The position numbers and the translations under genes are program-made. The notes under the pieces are model-generated. The model was not told where the DNA came from and ran no database searches. It worked only from the letters and a program-made list of their open reading frames with translations. 19,939 bases of DNA from an uncultured Blautia sp. (GTDB lineage Bacteria > Bacillota > Clostridia > Lachnospirales > Lachnospiraceae): the NCBI GenBank assembly GCA_900552095.1, contig URYM01000005.1, forward strand, positions 1 to 19,939, in the 5' to 3' direction. This document shows positions 6,762 to 13,245 of this stretch, piece by piece; the stretch's first letter is position 1; every line of letters begins with the position of its first letter.

Positions 6762-8132
6762 TCAGCGCGCCAGTTCATACATGGCGTGGGCCAGAATTGT
6801 TACGTTGTCAATTAGTCTGTTTAGTTCCATATATTCGTCGGGTTTATGTTCCCGTACTTCATCCCCGGGAAAAATGGGGCCGAAGGCAAGAGTGTTTGGC
6901 ATCATTTTGGCGTAAGTGCCGCCTCCGATGCACTTTGGTTTTGCTTCCTTTCCGGTACAGCGGGTATATACCCCCAGAAGTTTCTGGACAAGAGCACTTT
7001 CTTCCGGCATATACAGGCTGGATTTATGCAGGAGTGCATCAGTCTGAAATCCCGCTTCCTGGAAGAGCTGCTCGATCTGGGGACCACATTCCGCAAAGGA
7101 ACGGGTGACAGGATAACGGTAGTTTAATTTCACAGTAATTTTATTTTCACTGGCAGAAATAACACCAAGATTCATGGTGAGGGCGCCGGAGAGATCGTCT
7201 TCCATAGCAATGCCAAGGGAAGATCCGTTCCATTCCATCGCAAAGCGCTCAGCCAGAAAAGAGATGATCTGAGCCAGTTGGCCTTCAAAGGGAAGTTCTT
7301 TTAAGAAAAGAAGCAGTCTGCCGATGGCATTCTCTCCTTCCCAGGGAGTTCCGCCGTGAGCGCTTCTTCCCTGAGCTTCGATCCGGATACCGGATTCCGT
7401 GAGCGTACAGAAAATTTTTTCTGCTTCCAGGTCGGCAATCCGTTCTGCCTGTTCCTTGCTGCATCGGATCTGTGCAAAGGCGGAGGCAGGAACGATGTTG
7501 TGGCTTTCGCCGCCTTTCAGCTCTTCCAGAAAGAGTCCGCCGTTCTGAGAGAAGGAACGGATGAAGGTCTCTCCAACCAGTCCCTTTTCGCCGTTGATCA
7601 CAGGATATTCGCCATCCGGGGTGATTCCCATAACGGGAACTTCTCCGCCGTGGCTGAGATAGTATTTCATATCGGCGCTTCCGGTTTCTTCGTTCAGTCC
7701 GAAGATCAGACGGATCCGGCGTTTTATGGGAAGGCCGGAATCTCTGAGAGCGGCCAGCCCATAAAGCGCAGCCATGGCCGGTCCCTTGTCATCCATAGTG
7801 CCACGCCCATAGATCCGGCCGTCCAGCACTAGACCTTCGTAGGGGGGAACCGACCAGCCGTCGCCGGCAGGAACTACATCCAGATGACAGAGGACTGCGA
7901 TCATCTCTTCCCCTTGTCCGTATTCGCACCAGCCAGCCTGCTCATCCATATTGGAGGTAGAAAAACCCATTCGTTCGGCAGTCTGCAGAACGTATTCGAG
8001 ACACTGGTGAACTTCCTTTCCGTAGGGGAAACCGCTGTCATCTTCAGCGTAGACGCTGGGAATACGGATACAGCCCTGCAGATCCCGGATCAGTTCCTGC
8101 TTCTTTTCTTCTGCAAATTTTCGGAAATCCAA
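6762..8132 (-). CDS. pepV: M20 family dipeptidase, PepV type
   Basis: Cytoplasmic di-zinc dipeptidase of the PepV/Sapep group, 456 residues. Metal-site residues appear in order: H83 and D85 in CHLDVVPAGDGW, D114/D115 in GRGTMDDKGP, the catalytic E148 and ligand E149 in LNEETGS, D173 in TPDGEYP, and H429 in REHKPDEY. H259 in SAHGG belongs to the lid domain. The start is a TTG (plus-strand 8130-8132): no in-frame ATG or GTG lies between it and the ribosome binding site, whose AAGGAGG overlaps the stop codon of the preceding gene. PepV enzymes cleave unspecific L,L-dipeptides, including some with a D residue (family knowledge). Its position between a transglutaminase-like protein and an epimerase suggests hydrolysis of the epimerised dipeptide. 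Confidence 0.9.
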   Translation of the reverse strand: MDFRKFAEEKKQELIRDLQGCIRIPSVYAEDDSGFPYGKEVHQCLEYVLQTAERMGFSTSNMDEQAGWCEYGQGEEMIAVLCHLDVVPAGDGWSVPPYEGLVLDGRIYGRGTMDDKGPAMAALYGLAALRDSGLPIKRRIRLIFGLNEETGSADMKYYLSHGGEVPVMGITPDGEYPVINGEKGLVGETFIRSFSQNGGLFLEELKGGESHNIVPASAFAQIRCSKEQAERIADLEAEKIFCTLTESGIRIEAQGRSAHGGTPWEGENAIGRLLLFLKELPFEGQLAQIISFLAERFAMEWNGSSLGIAMEDDLSGALTMNLGVISASENKITVKLNYRYPVTRSFAECGPQIEQLFQEAGFQTDALLHKSSLYMPEESALVQKLLGVYTRCTGKEAKPKCIGGGTYAKMMPNTLAFGPIFPGDEVREHKPDEYMELNRLIDNVTILAHAMYELAR

Positions 8133-8146
8133 TAAGATACGCCTCC

Positions 8147-9559
8147 TTATTTCAGATCCTCACACAGGAGAACCTGTTTGTCCCGCTCATATTCATCATA
8201 GCGCAGACCGCGGTTTTCCAGTTCAATCTCACCTACCTGGTTGTCATAGGGATCGGCCCGCCAGAACTTTTTCCCTTCGGTGAAAGGAGCCTGAAAAGCA
8301 TGGTTGGCAGCCATACGGCAGGGTTCCAGATTGCCGAAATAGAATTGACGGCGTTCTTCCTTGCCGGCCCGGACAGCAGCCAGACCGTAGGAAGGATCTG
8401 CATAGAGCCATCCGTAAGGCGCGATATAAAACTGCGCCCAGTCGTGGCAGCCGCAGAAAGCCGGCTCTGTAGCCATACCACTCTGCCAGCGTGCGGGAAT
8501 TCCCGCGCAGCGGCACAGAGTCAGGAAGAGAAGGGCAAATACGCCGCAGTCTCCGGTGAAGTTGCGGGCACAGTTCTCAGCGATATTATCCAGGACAAAA
8601 TAGGACGGCATGAAGGTGTAGGTCATATTTTTGGTGATAAAATCGTAGAATCTGCGGGCTTTTTCAAGAGGAGAATCTATTCCCTTTGTCAGTTTTTCTG
8701 TCAGCTCCCGGATATACGGAGTAAAAACAATATGAGGCGCCTCTTCCTGCGTGAAGAAGTCCGGCTGAACCGGATCGGGAGTCAGCCTGTCCGTGTCATG
8801 ATACACTGCTTTTCGGATGTAGGAATACTGAACCGTGAAGGTTTCATTTTCCATCAGGGTTTTCTCCCAGAAGACGGTGCGCTGAGGAGCGTCTCCGGGG
8901 GCAGCCTGGCCGCCTGCGGGAAAAATTTCCTCCAGAACGATATCTGTCTGTTCCGGGCATTCTGCGGGAATGGGCAGATGAGCCCGGACTTTCATGCCGG
9001 GAACAAATACTTCGTCTTTGATGCGCATGGTGGAGCGAACCCGGATCCGGCAGCTGCAGCTTCCTTCTTCTTTCATCCGGCGGATGCAGTATTCCTGATA
9101 CGTTTCTTTTCCGGCGCTTTTTCCGGCACTTTCAGCACCCGGCAGAGTAACGCCTGCCCGTACGCCGAAGGCGGGTTCTGTCTTGCACAGTGTCTCAAAA
9201 AAGCGGATAAAATAGCGCACACCGTTTTCGCTGCAGATCCATCCGATTTTTCCGGCATCTACCCGCTCGTCAAATTCAGCTTCTGTAAAGTCCGGAATAT
9301 GTTCCCGCACGCGGGCAAGTGCTTCTTCCCGGGTGAAGGGGTAATCAGCGGGAAGGCGGCAGATGATCTCGCGATGGGCGGTAAGGGAATGTTTCATTGC
9401 CTGAGGGATTTTCGGGTCTGCCAGGCGCCGGTCGATCAGGCGCAGAGCGCCTTTGAAATCTCCGGAGAGCTTCCGGCGGAGAATATCCTCCGGAAGTCCC
9501 ATATGAAGATAGCGAAAGTTTTCATTCATATCTGTGAAGATCTGATCTGCATTGTTCAT
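8147..9559 (-). CDS. Transglutaminase-like (papain-fold) cysteine peptidase/amidase
   Basis: A 470-residue protein with no signal peptide. An N-terminal helical region (1-150) includes the block FDERVDAGKIGWICSENG near 96-113. A beta-rich middle section (165-250) follows, and then a transglutaminase-like core from about 290. The catalytic triad is visible: C338 in TGDCGVFALLF, H372 in CHDWAQFY, D388 in YADPSYG. Bacterial proteins of this fold usually cleave peptides or amides rather than cross-link proteins (family knowledge). The start at ATG 9559 has only a weak AAGGAT site, 15 nt after the DUF819 stop. The stop is 14 nt before the dipeptidase TTG. In context it could process an imported peptide before epimerisation and hydrolysis, the role NlpC/P60 enzymes play in murein peptide salvage; this is inference. 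Confidence 0.85.
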   Translation of the reverse strand: MNNADQIFTDMNENFRYLHMGLPEDILRRKLSGDFKGALRLIDRRLADPKIPQAMKHSLTAHREIICRLPADYPFTREEALARVREHIPDFTEAEFDERVDAGKIGWICSENGVRYFIRFFETLCKTEPAFGVRAGVTLPGAESAGKSAGKETYQEYCIRRMKEEGSCSCRIRVRSTMRIKDEVFVPGMKVRAHLPIPAECPEQTDIVLEEIFPAGGQAAPGDAPQRTVFWEKTLMENETFTVQYSYIRKAVYHDTDRLTPDPVQPDFFTQEEAPHIVFTPYIRELTEKLTKGIDSPLEKARRFYDFITKNMTYTFMPSYFVLDNIAENCARNFTGDCGVFALLFLTLCRCAGIPARWQSGMATEPAFCGCHDWAQFYIAPYGWLYADPSYGLAAVRAGKEERRQFYFGNLEPCRMAANHAFQAPFTEGKKFWRADPYDNQVGEIELENRGLRYDEYERDKQVLLCEDLK

Positions 9560-9574
9560 ATGACATTATCCTTT

Positions 9575-10762
9575 CTAGACAAACATCTGCAGCAGGGCGC
9601 CCATTCCAAGACCCAGGAAATTTCCTATGGCTGCTCCCAGAACCCCCATCAGAACGCCGATTCCGGCGAAAGACGGGTTATAGGCGGTAGCTACAATGGG
9701 TGCGGAGGCAGAGCCTCCGATATTGGCCAGAGAAGCGGTGGATACCATGCACAGATCCCAGCGGAACAGTTTGGACAGAAGGAACATAAGGACAACATGC
9801 AGTACCAGCACGAAGAGACCGTACACTACCCACATGGGTGCGGAGATCAGATCGGCCAGGCTTGCAGTGGATGCCAGCAGGGAGATGACCGCATACAGGT
9901 ACAGGTTGGATACGTCCTCCACTGCCGGAAGCTTGCCCAGGGGGGTTAATGCACAGATAAGACCTAAGATGGTCACGAACAGTGTGGTACAGGTACCGGC
10001 GTCGAACATGGTCAGCCCCATGGAAGCCAGACCCTTGCTGATAGCGGCGCCGACGATCTGGGACAGGGCGGAAACCATAAGTGAGATGCCGATCAGGAAG
10101 ATCCAGTCTGTAGAGGTTGCTTTTTTACTTTCTTTATCAACTTCTGCGTTGGCAGCTTCTGCAACGGCGTCCAGTTTGGAGGTGTCAGCTTTTACGGCAG
10201 AGTTCCACTTCTTTGCATAGCGGACTGCCAGCAGAAGCAGGGCGATCCATACGGAATAACATACGGTATCAAGAGCCAGAGCACAGCTGTAGGCGCCGGC
10301 GTCTACGGGAAGAGCTGCCTGCATGGCGGCCATGTTGGCGGAACCTCCGACCCAGGATGCATACAGAGCGGCTACGGCTGCCCAGGTCTTGCTTGTGCCT
10401 CCCAGCACGTTGGCAAACAGGGGGAAGCCGATGAAGAAGCCGACGGCAAGGGTGAGAGAACATCCAAGGAAAATGGCGATCATGCGGCCGCCCAATTTTC
10501 CCAGCTTGCGGAAGTTGCAGCGCAGCAGCATGACGAAAATCATGGCGTAGAGAAGATTGTTCTTTAGAGCACTGTAGGTGGCAGCCACACCTTCGGAGTT
10601 ATAAAGTCCGATGGTGCAGAAAACCATGTTCAGGACGTAAACCCATACAAGAGGGGGAATCAGATTGAAGATTTTCCAATTTGCGTATTTCTGCAGCGCC
10701 AGCAGACCGCCGCCCAGAAACATCAGAAATGCCACGTAAGTAAAACCGTTTGTAATAACCAT
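9575..10762 (-). CDS. DUF819 family integral membrane protein, probable transporter
   Basis: A 395-residue protein with about ten hydrophobic spans and a charged central loop (about 185-220). The hallmark DUF819 (PF05684) motifs are present: ASWVGGSANMAA (135-146) and SLANIGGSASAPIVA (344-358), one in each half, giving an internal two-fold repeat as in inverted-repeat secondary carriers. No substrate is known for the family as far as I recall. The start at ATG 10762 follows AAAGGAG. It is the first gene of a four-gene operon with a transglutaminase-like protein, a PepV dipeptidase and a dipeptide epimerase, which makes a small peptide the likely cargo by inference. It is expressed from a consensus promoter and a long leader with an internal terminator. 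Confidence 0.88.
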   Translation of the reverse strand: MVITNGFTYVAFLMFLGGGLLALQKYANWKIFNLIPPLVWVYVLNMVFCTIGLYNSEGVAATYSALKNNLLYAMIFVMLLRCNFRKLGKLGGRMIAIFLGCSLTLAVGFFIGFPLFANVLGGTSKTWAAVAALYASWVGGSANMAAMQAALPVDAGAYSCALALDTVCYSVWIALLLLAVRYAKKWNSAVKADTSKLDAVAEAANAEVDKESKKATSTDWIFLIGISLMVSALSQIVGAAISKGLASMGLTMFDAGTCTTLFVTILGLICALTPLGKLPAVEDVSNLYLYAVISLLASTASLADLISAPMWVVYGLFVLVLHVVLMFLLSKLFRWDLCMVSTASLANIGGSASAPIVATAYNPSFAGIGVLMGVLGAAIGNFLGLGMGALLQMFV

Positions 10763-10986
10763 AGTTTTCTCCTTTGTCTTTGGAAATGTAGTAATGATTT
10801 TAGTCCCTCTCCAGGGACCGCAGAAGCATTTCGATGATCTATGCGGGTTTTGCCGGCTGGTCTGAAAACAAAAAAAAGCTGACGCAAGCGTCTATACCGC
10901 TCGGGTCAACTGGCTTTGCAACATCCTGACAGAACAGATACATTAGACAAAATAGAAATGGATTCTGCATTTTTTTTGTGTAATTT
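10763..10986 (-). promoter_or_regulatory. Long structured leader of the DUF819 operon
   Basis: About 220 nt lie between the predicted transcription start (near 10986) and the DUF819 ATG. The leader holds an intrinsic terminator (10870-10911), then a hairpin closed by CCGCA (10818-10822) and TGCGG (10842-10846), a second 6-bp hairpin at 10803-10818 (GTCCCT/AGGGAC on the minus strand), and the ribosome binding site at 10769-10775. An open frame of 43 codons starts at 10970 on the minus strand but has no ribosome binding site. I could not match the leader to a known riboswitch or T-box. With the operator-like repeat and the lipoprotein leader further right, this accounts for the non-coding stretch 10763-11101. 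Confidence 0.5.
10870..10911 (-). terminator. Intrinsic terminator inside the leader of the DUF819 operon (putative attenuator)
   Basis: Read on the minus strand, AGTTGAC pairs with GTCAGCT, a C-C mismatch follows, then CGAGCG pairs with CGCTTG around a 7-nt loop. The stem has about 13 pairs including two G-U, and ends in eight consecutive T. It lies about 75-115 nt after the predicted start and about 110 nt before the first gene, where a terminator would either control read-through or end a short RNA. Confidence 0.72.
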
Positions 10987-10992
10987 ACCTTA

Positions 10993-11021
10993 ATTATAGT
11001 GATTCCGAAAGGACTTGTCAA
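10993..11021 (-). promoter_or_regulatory. Perfect consensus promoter of the DUF819 operon
   Basis: On the minus strand TTGACA (plus coordinates 11016-11021), a 17-nt spacer and TATAAT (10993-10998) match the vegetative consensus at all twelve positions. The strength of this promoter fits with downstream control by the leader terminator. Confidence 0.88.
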
Positions 11022-11051
11022 TTCAAAAATGTTCAAAAACTGAATAAAATT

Positions 11052-11081
11052 CTTTTACTGTGAGCATAGTAGCAGTAAAAG
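11052..11081 (+). repeat. Inverted repeat upstream of the lipoprotein gene
   Basis: CTTTTACTG (11052-11060) and CAGTAAAAG (11073-11081) form a perfect 9-bp inverted repeat with a 12-nt loop, ending 20 nt before the lipoprotein ATG. It has no T-run on either strand, so it is a leader hairpin or protein-binding site rather than a terminator. No convincing -10/-35 pair for the lipoprotein gene was found around it. Confidence 0.5.
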
Positions 11082-11101
11082 CTTTGAAAAGGAGAGAAAA
11101 G

Positions 11102-11548
11102 ATGATGAAGCGATTCAGAATTTTGATGACGGTATGTGCTCTGGGAGTGGTACTTTGCGTATCTGCGGGCTGCGGAGACAGAAATGGAAAGAGTAATAAC
11201 AACAGTGTAACAGAAGGCTCAGACCGGGAAGATAAGGATAAAAAAGAGAAGGACAGAAATTCACAGGATAAGAAAAAAGATGAAAAAACGAACAATGAGA
11301 AGAATAATAATACAGAGGGCAATGGCGTTGTGGGAGACGGCATGGAAGATGCAGGAGACGGAGCAGGAAATGCGGTGGAAGATCTGGGAGACGGCGCAGG
11401 TGATGTGATCGAAGATGTGGGCGATGGCGTCGGAAACGCAGTCCGGGATGCCGGGGAAGGTATCGGAAATGCAGCCGAGGATGTGGGAGACGGCATGGAG
11501 CGCGCAGCGGACGGAACCGGAGAGGCAGGCAGTCAGGAACGCCGGTAG
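11102..11548 (+). CDS. Small repeat-containing lipoprotein
   Basis: A 148-residue protein with a lipoprotein signal: a basic MMKRFR start, a hydrophobic stretch, and the lipobox SAGC with C24 as the predicted lipidated cysteine. Residues 28-72 are a low-complexity, very polar linker rich in N, D, E and K. Residues 78-139 are built of an 11-residue repeat of the type GDGxGNAVEDx (five units from residue 85, one partial before). The start at ATG 11102 follows AAAAGGAG (11087-11094); ATG 11105 is an alternative one codon later. It should be anchored on the outer face of the membrane. I know no function for it. A terminator follows, so it appears monocistronic. Confidence 0.85.
   Translation: MMKRFRILMTVCALGVVLCVSAGCGDRNGKSNNNSVTEGSDREDKDKKEKDRNSQDKKKDEKTNNEKNNNTEGNGVVGDGMEDAGDGAGNAVEDLGDGAGDVIEDVGDGVGNAVRDAGEGIGNAAEDVGDGMERAADGTGEAGSQERR
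11333..11518 (+). repeat. Degenerate 33-bp tandem repeat coding for 11-residue units
   Basis: The coding sequence repeats with a 33-bp period around GGAGACGGMGCAGG-like units. Protein units are GDGAGNAVEDL, GDGAGDVIEDV, GDGVGNAVRDA, GEGIGNAAEDV and GDGMERAADGT (residues 85-139), preceded by a 7-residue partial unit. Units differ at DNA level, so this is an old rather than recent expansion. Confidence 0.85.
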
Positions 11549-11556
11549 TTTTGCGG

Positions 11557-11609
11557 AACACAGGATACTTACAGGTTTTGAATGGAATCTGCAGATATCC
11601 TGTGTTTTT
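11557..11609 (+). terminator. Intrinsic terminator after the lipoprotein gene
   Basis: AACACAGGATA (11557-11567) pairs perfectly with TATCCTGTGTT (11596-11606), an 11-bp stem with a 28-nt loop, followed by TTTTT. The loop is long for a terminator but the stem and T-run are clear. Confidence 0.75.
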
Positions 11610-11624
11610 CTTCTGATCGTCTGT

Positions 11625-11653
11625 TTGACGTCGGGAGAAAAAAGAGTTACCAT
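11625..11653 (+). promoter_or_regulatory. Candidate promoter of hisA
   Basis: TTGACG (11625-11630), 17-nt spacer, TACCAT (11648-11653). The -35 is good and the -10 is weak. It lies between the lipoprotein terminator and the hisA start, giving a short leader of about 24 nt. Confidence 0.45.
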
Positions 11654-11683
11654 GAAAAAAACAGAAGGGAAAAGGAAGAGTAT

Positions 11684-12463
11684 ATGAGATTTCGACCTTG
11701 TATAGATATACATAACGGACAGGTGAAACAGATTGTGGGCGGGAGTCTGCAGGAAGAGAAGGGGAAGGTGAGGGAAAATTTTGTTTCAGGGCAGGATGCG
11801 GGCTTTTATGCCAGATTTTACAGGGAATCAAAGGTAAAGGGCGGGCATATTATTTTATTAAATCCTGAGACCTCTCCCTATTTTCAGGCGACGAAGGAGC
11901 AGGCGATGAAGGCGCTGGCGGAATATCCGGGCGGACTGCAGATCGGAGGAGGAATCCGGCCGGAAAATGCCGGGGAGTATCTGCAGGCCGGTGCCAGCCA
12001 TGTGATCGTAACTTCTTATGTGTTTCGGGATGGACGGATTTCCTGGGAGAATCTGGAACGGCTTGAGAAAAGTGCGGGCAGGGAGAATCTGGTTCTGGAT
12101 CTGAGCTGCAGAAAGAGGGATGGGCAGTACTACATTGTGACAGATCGCTGGCAGAAATTTACAGACACTCCTGTTACAGAAGAGACTTTGCTGGAACTTT
12201 CCGGGCACTGCGATGAGTTTCTGGTTCATGCGGTGGATGTAGAGGGAAAGGCTTCCGGTATTGAGACAGAACTGGTGCGGATCCTGGGAGAGCTGGAAGG
12301 AAAGCCTGTTACCTATGCCGGAGGGGTGGGGAGCTTTGCAGATCTGGAGCTGTTGGAAAGAGAAGGAAAGGGGAGGGTGGACGTGACTGTGGGCAGTGCG
12401 CTGGATCTTTTCGGCGGCCCTATGAAGTATGAAGAAATTCTAAAATTTTGTAGAAATATCTAA
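11684..12463 (+). CDS. hisA: Phosphoribosylformimino-AICAR ribotide isomerase HisA, eukaryotic (HIS6) type
   Basis: TIM-barrel isomerase of histidine biosynthesis that converts ProFAR to PRFAR by an Amadori rearrangement. The 259-residue length matches yeast HIS6 rather than the roughly 240-residue bacterial HisA. The N-terminal CIDIHNGQVKQIVGG closely resembles yeast CIDLHNGEVKQIVGG, and further shared blocks are QIGGGI (86-91), SHVIVTS (105-111), DLSCRK (139-144), HAVDVEG (182-188), YAGG (211-214) and GSALDLFGG (237-245). Catalytic acids are D8 and D139. ATG 11684 is chosen because an AAGGAAGAG site precedes it and the protein family begins there; upstream in-frame codons overlap the promoter region. 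No other his gene is adjacent, so it lies outside a histidine operon in this window. Confidence 0.92.
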   Translation: MRFRPCIDIHNGQVKQIVGGSLQEEKGKVRENFVSGQDAGFYARFYRESKVKGGHIILLNPETSPYFQATKEQAMKALAEYPGGLQIGGGIRPENAGEYLQAGASHVIVTSYVFRDGRISWENLERLEKSAGRENLVLDLSCRKRDGQYYIVTDRWQKFTDTPVTEETLLELSGHCDEFLVHAVDVEGKASGIETELVRILGELEGKPVTYAGGVGSFADLELLEREGKGRVDVTVGSALDLFGGPMKYEEILKFCRNI

Positions 12464-12489
12464 AAATTTTCAGAAACAGAGGGAATCTA

Positions 12490-12518
12490 TTGAAAAACAA
12501 TCTAATTATTGGTATAAT
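12490..12518 (+). promoter_or_regulatory. Promoter of hpf
   Basis: TTGAAA (12490-12495), a 17-nt spacer and TATAAT (12513-12518), with TGG directly before the -10 forming an extended -10. The leader to hpf is about 55 nt. The consensus -10 points to the housekeeping sigma factor. Confidence 0.85.
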
Positions 12519-12579
12519 ATAGTTACTTACCGGAGGCTGTGACGTTTCCGATAAAATTTAGAACAAAGGGGTTGACGGC

Positions 12580-13107
12580 ATGAAATTTATTATCAGCGGC
12601 AAGAATATTGATGTGACAGAGGGACTCCGCAGTGCAGTACAGGACAAGCTGGGAAAACTGGAGAAATATTTTACTTCCGATACGGAAATCCATGTAACGC
12701 TCAGCGTTGAGAAGGAAAGACAGAAGATCGAGGTGACGATACCGGTAAAAGGAAACATCATTCGGTCTGAGCAGGTCAGCAGCGATATGTATGTATCGAT
12801 CGACCTGGTAGAGGAGGTTATTGAGCGGCAGCTTCGCAAGTATAAAAATAAGATTGTGGATAAGCAGCAGGAGGGCAGCAATTTCCAGAAGGCTTTTCTG
12901 GAAAATGAGTTTGTGGAGGATGAGGAAGTTAAGATCATCCGTACCAAACGTTTTGGCATAAAACCCATGTATCCCGAGGATGCCTGTGTACAGATGGAAC
13001 TTCTGGGGCACAACTTCTTTGTATTCTATAATGCGGAAACAGAGCAGGTAAATGTAGTTTATAAGAGAAAAGACGGAGCTTACGGCCTGATCGAGCCGGA
13101 GTTCTGA
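12580..13107 (+). CDS. hpf: Long-form ribosome hibernation promoting factor HPF
   Basis: Cytoplasmic ribosome-binding protein that pairs 70S ribosomes into inactive 100S dimers in stationary phase. The 175-residue length is that of the long form of Bacillota. The N-terminal HPF/YfiA domain spans about 1-97 (FIISGKNIDVTEGLRSAV at the start) with basic residues for contact with 16S rRNA. A linker follows, then the C-terminal dimerisation domain from about 120 (RTKRFGIKPMYPEDACVQM and HNFFVFYNAETEQVNVVY). ATG 12580 has AAAGGGG upstream. It directly precedes secA, an arrangement conserved in many Bacillota, but here each gene has its own terminator or promoter signals. Confidence 0.95.
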   Translation: MKFIISGKNIDVTEGLRSAVQDKLGKLEKYFTSDTEIHVTLSVEKERQKIEVTIPVKGNIIRSEQVSSDMYVSIDLVEEVIERQLRKYKNKIVDKQQEGSNFQKAFLENEFVEDEEVKIIRTKRFGIKPMYPEDACVQMELLGHNFFVFYNAETEQVNVVYKRKDGAYGLIEPEF

Positions 13108-13130
13108 AAAAGGATCAGACAGGAGAACAG

Positions 13131-13160
13131 AAAAGGCCGCCGGAAGGCGGCCTTTTCTTT
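13131..13160 (+). terminator. Intrinsic terminator of hpf
   Basis: AAAAGGCCGCC (13131-13141) pairs perfectly with GGCGGCCTTTT (13146-13156) across a GGAA tetraloop, followed by CTTT. It starts 23 nt after the hpf stop. Confidence 0.93.
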
Positions 13161-13170
13161 ATGGAAAGTA

Positions 13171-13199
13171 TTGTTTTGTCCCTGTAAAAGTGCTATCAT
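13171..13199 (+). promoter_or_regulatory. Candidate promoter of secA
   Basis: TTGTTT (13171-13176), 17-nt spacer, TATCAT (13194-13199), between the hpf terminator and secA. The -35 box is poor, so the assignment is tentative; the terminator upstream means a promoter is needed somewhere here. Confidence 0.4.
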
Positions 13200-13245
13200 A
13201 GTACTGATATTGTGAATTTTTATAGAATGCAGGAGTAAGCATAAA

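Noticed and set aside
8300..9949. 549-codon plus-strand open frame
   Set aside because: It is antisense to the transglutaminase-like and DUF819 genes, spans their junction, lacks a ribosome binding site and has the low-complexity Cys/His/Phe-rich look of a codon-bias shadow.
10839..10970. 43-codon leader peptide upstream of the DUF819 operon
   Set aside because: There is no ribosome binding site before its ATG, no run of a single regulatory amino acid, and it crosses the terminator; kept only as a remark in the leader entry.
11023..11496. Minus-strand open frame rich in Pro and Ser repeats
   Set aside because: The apparent PSP repeats are the complement of the GDG repeat codons of the lipoprotein; there is no start signal.
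11333..11518. CRISPR-like or minisatellite array
   Set aside because: The 33-bp period is coding, in frame, divergent between units and has no spacers.
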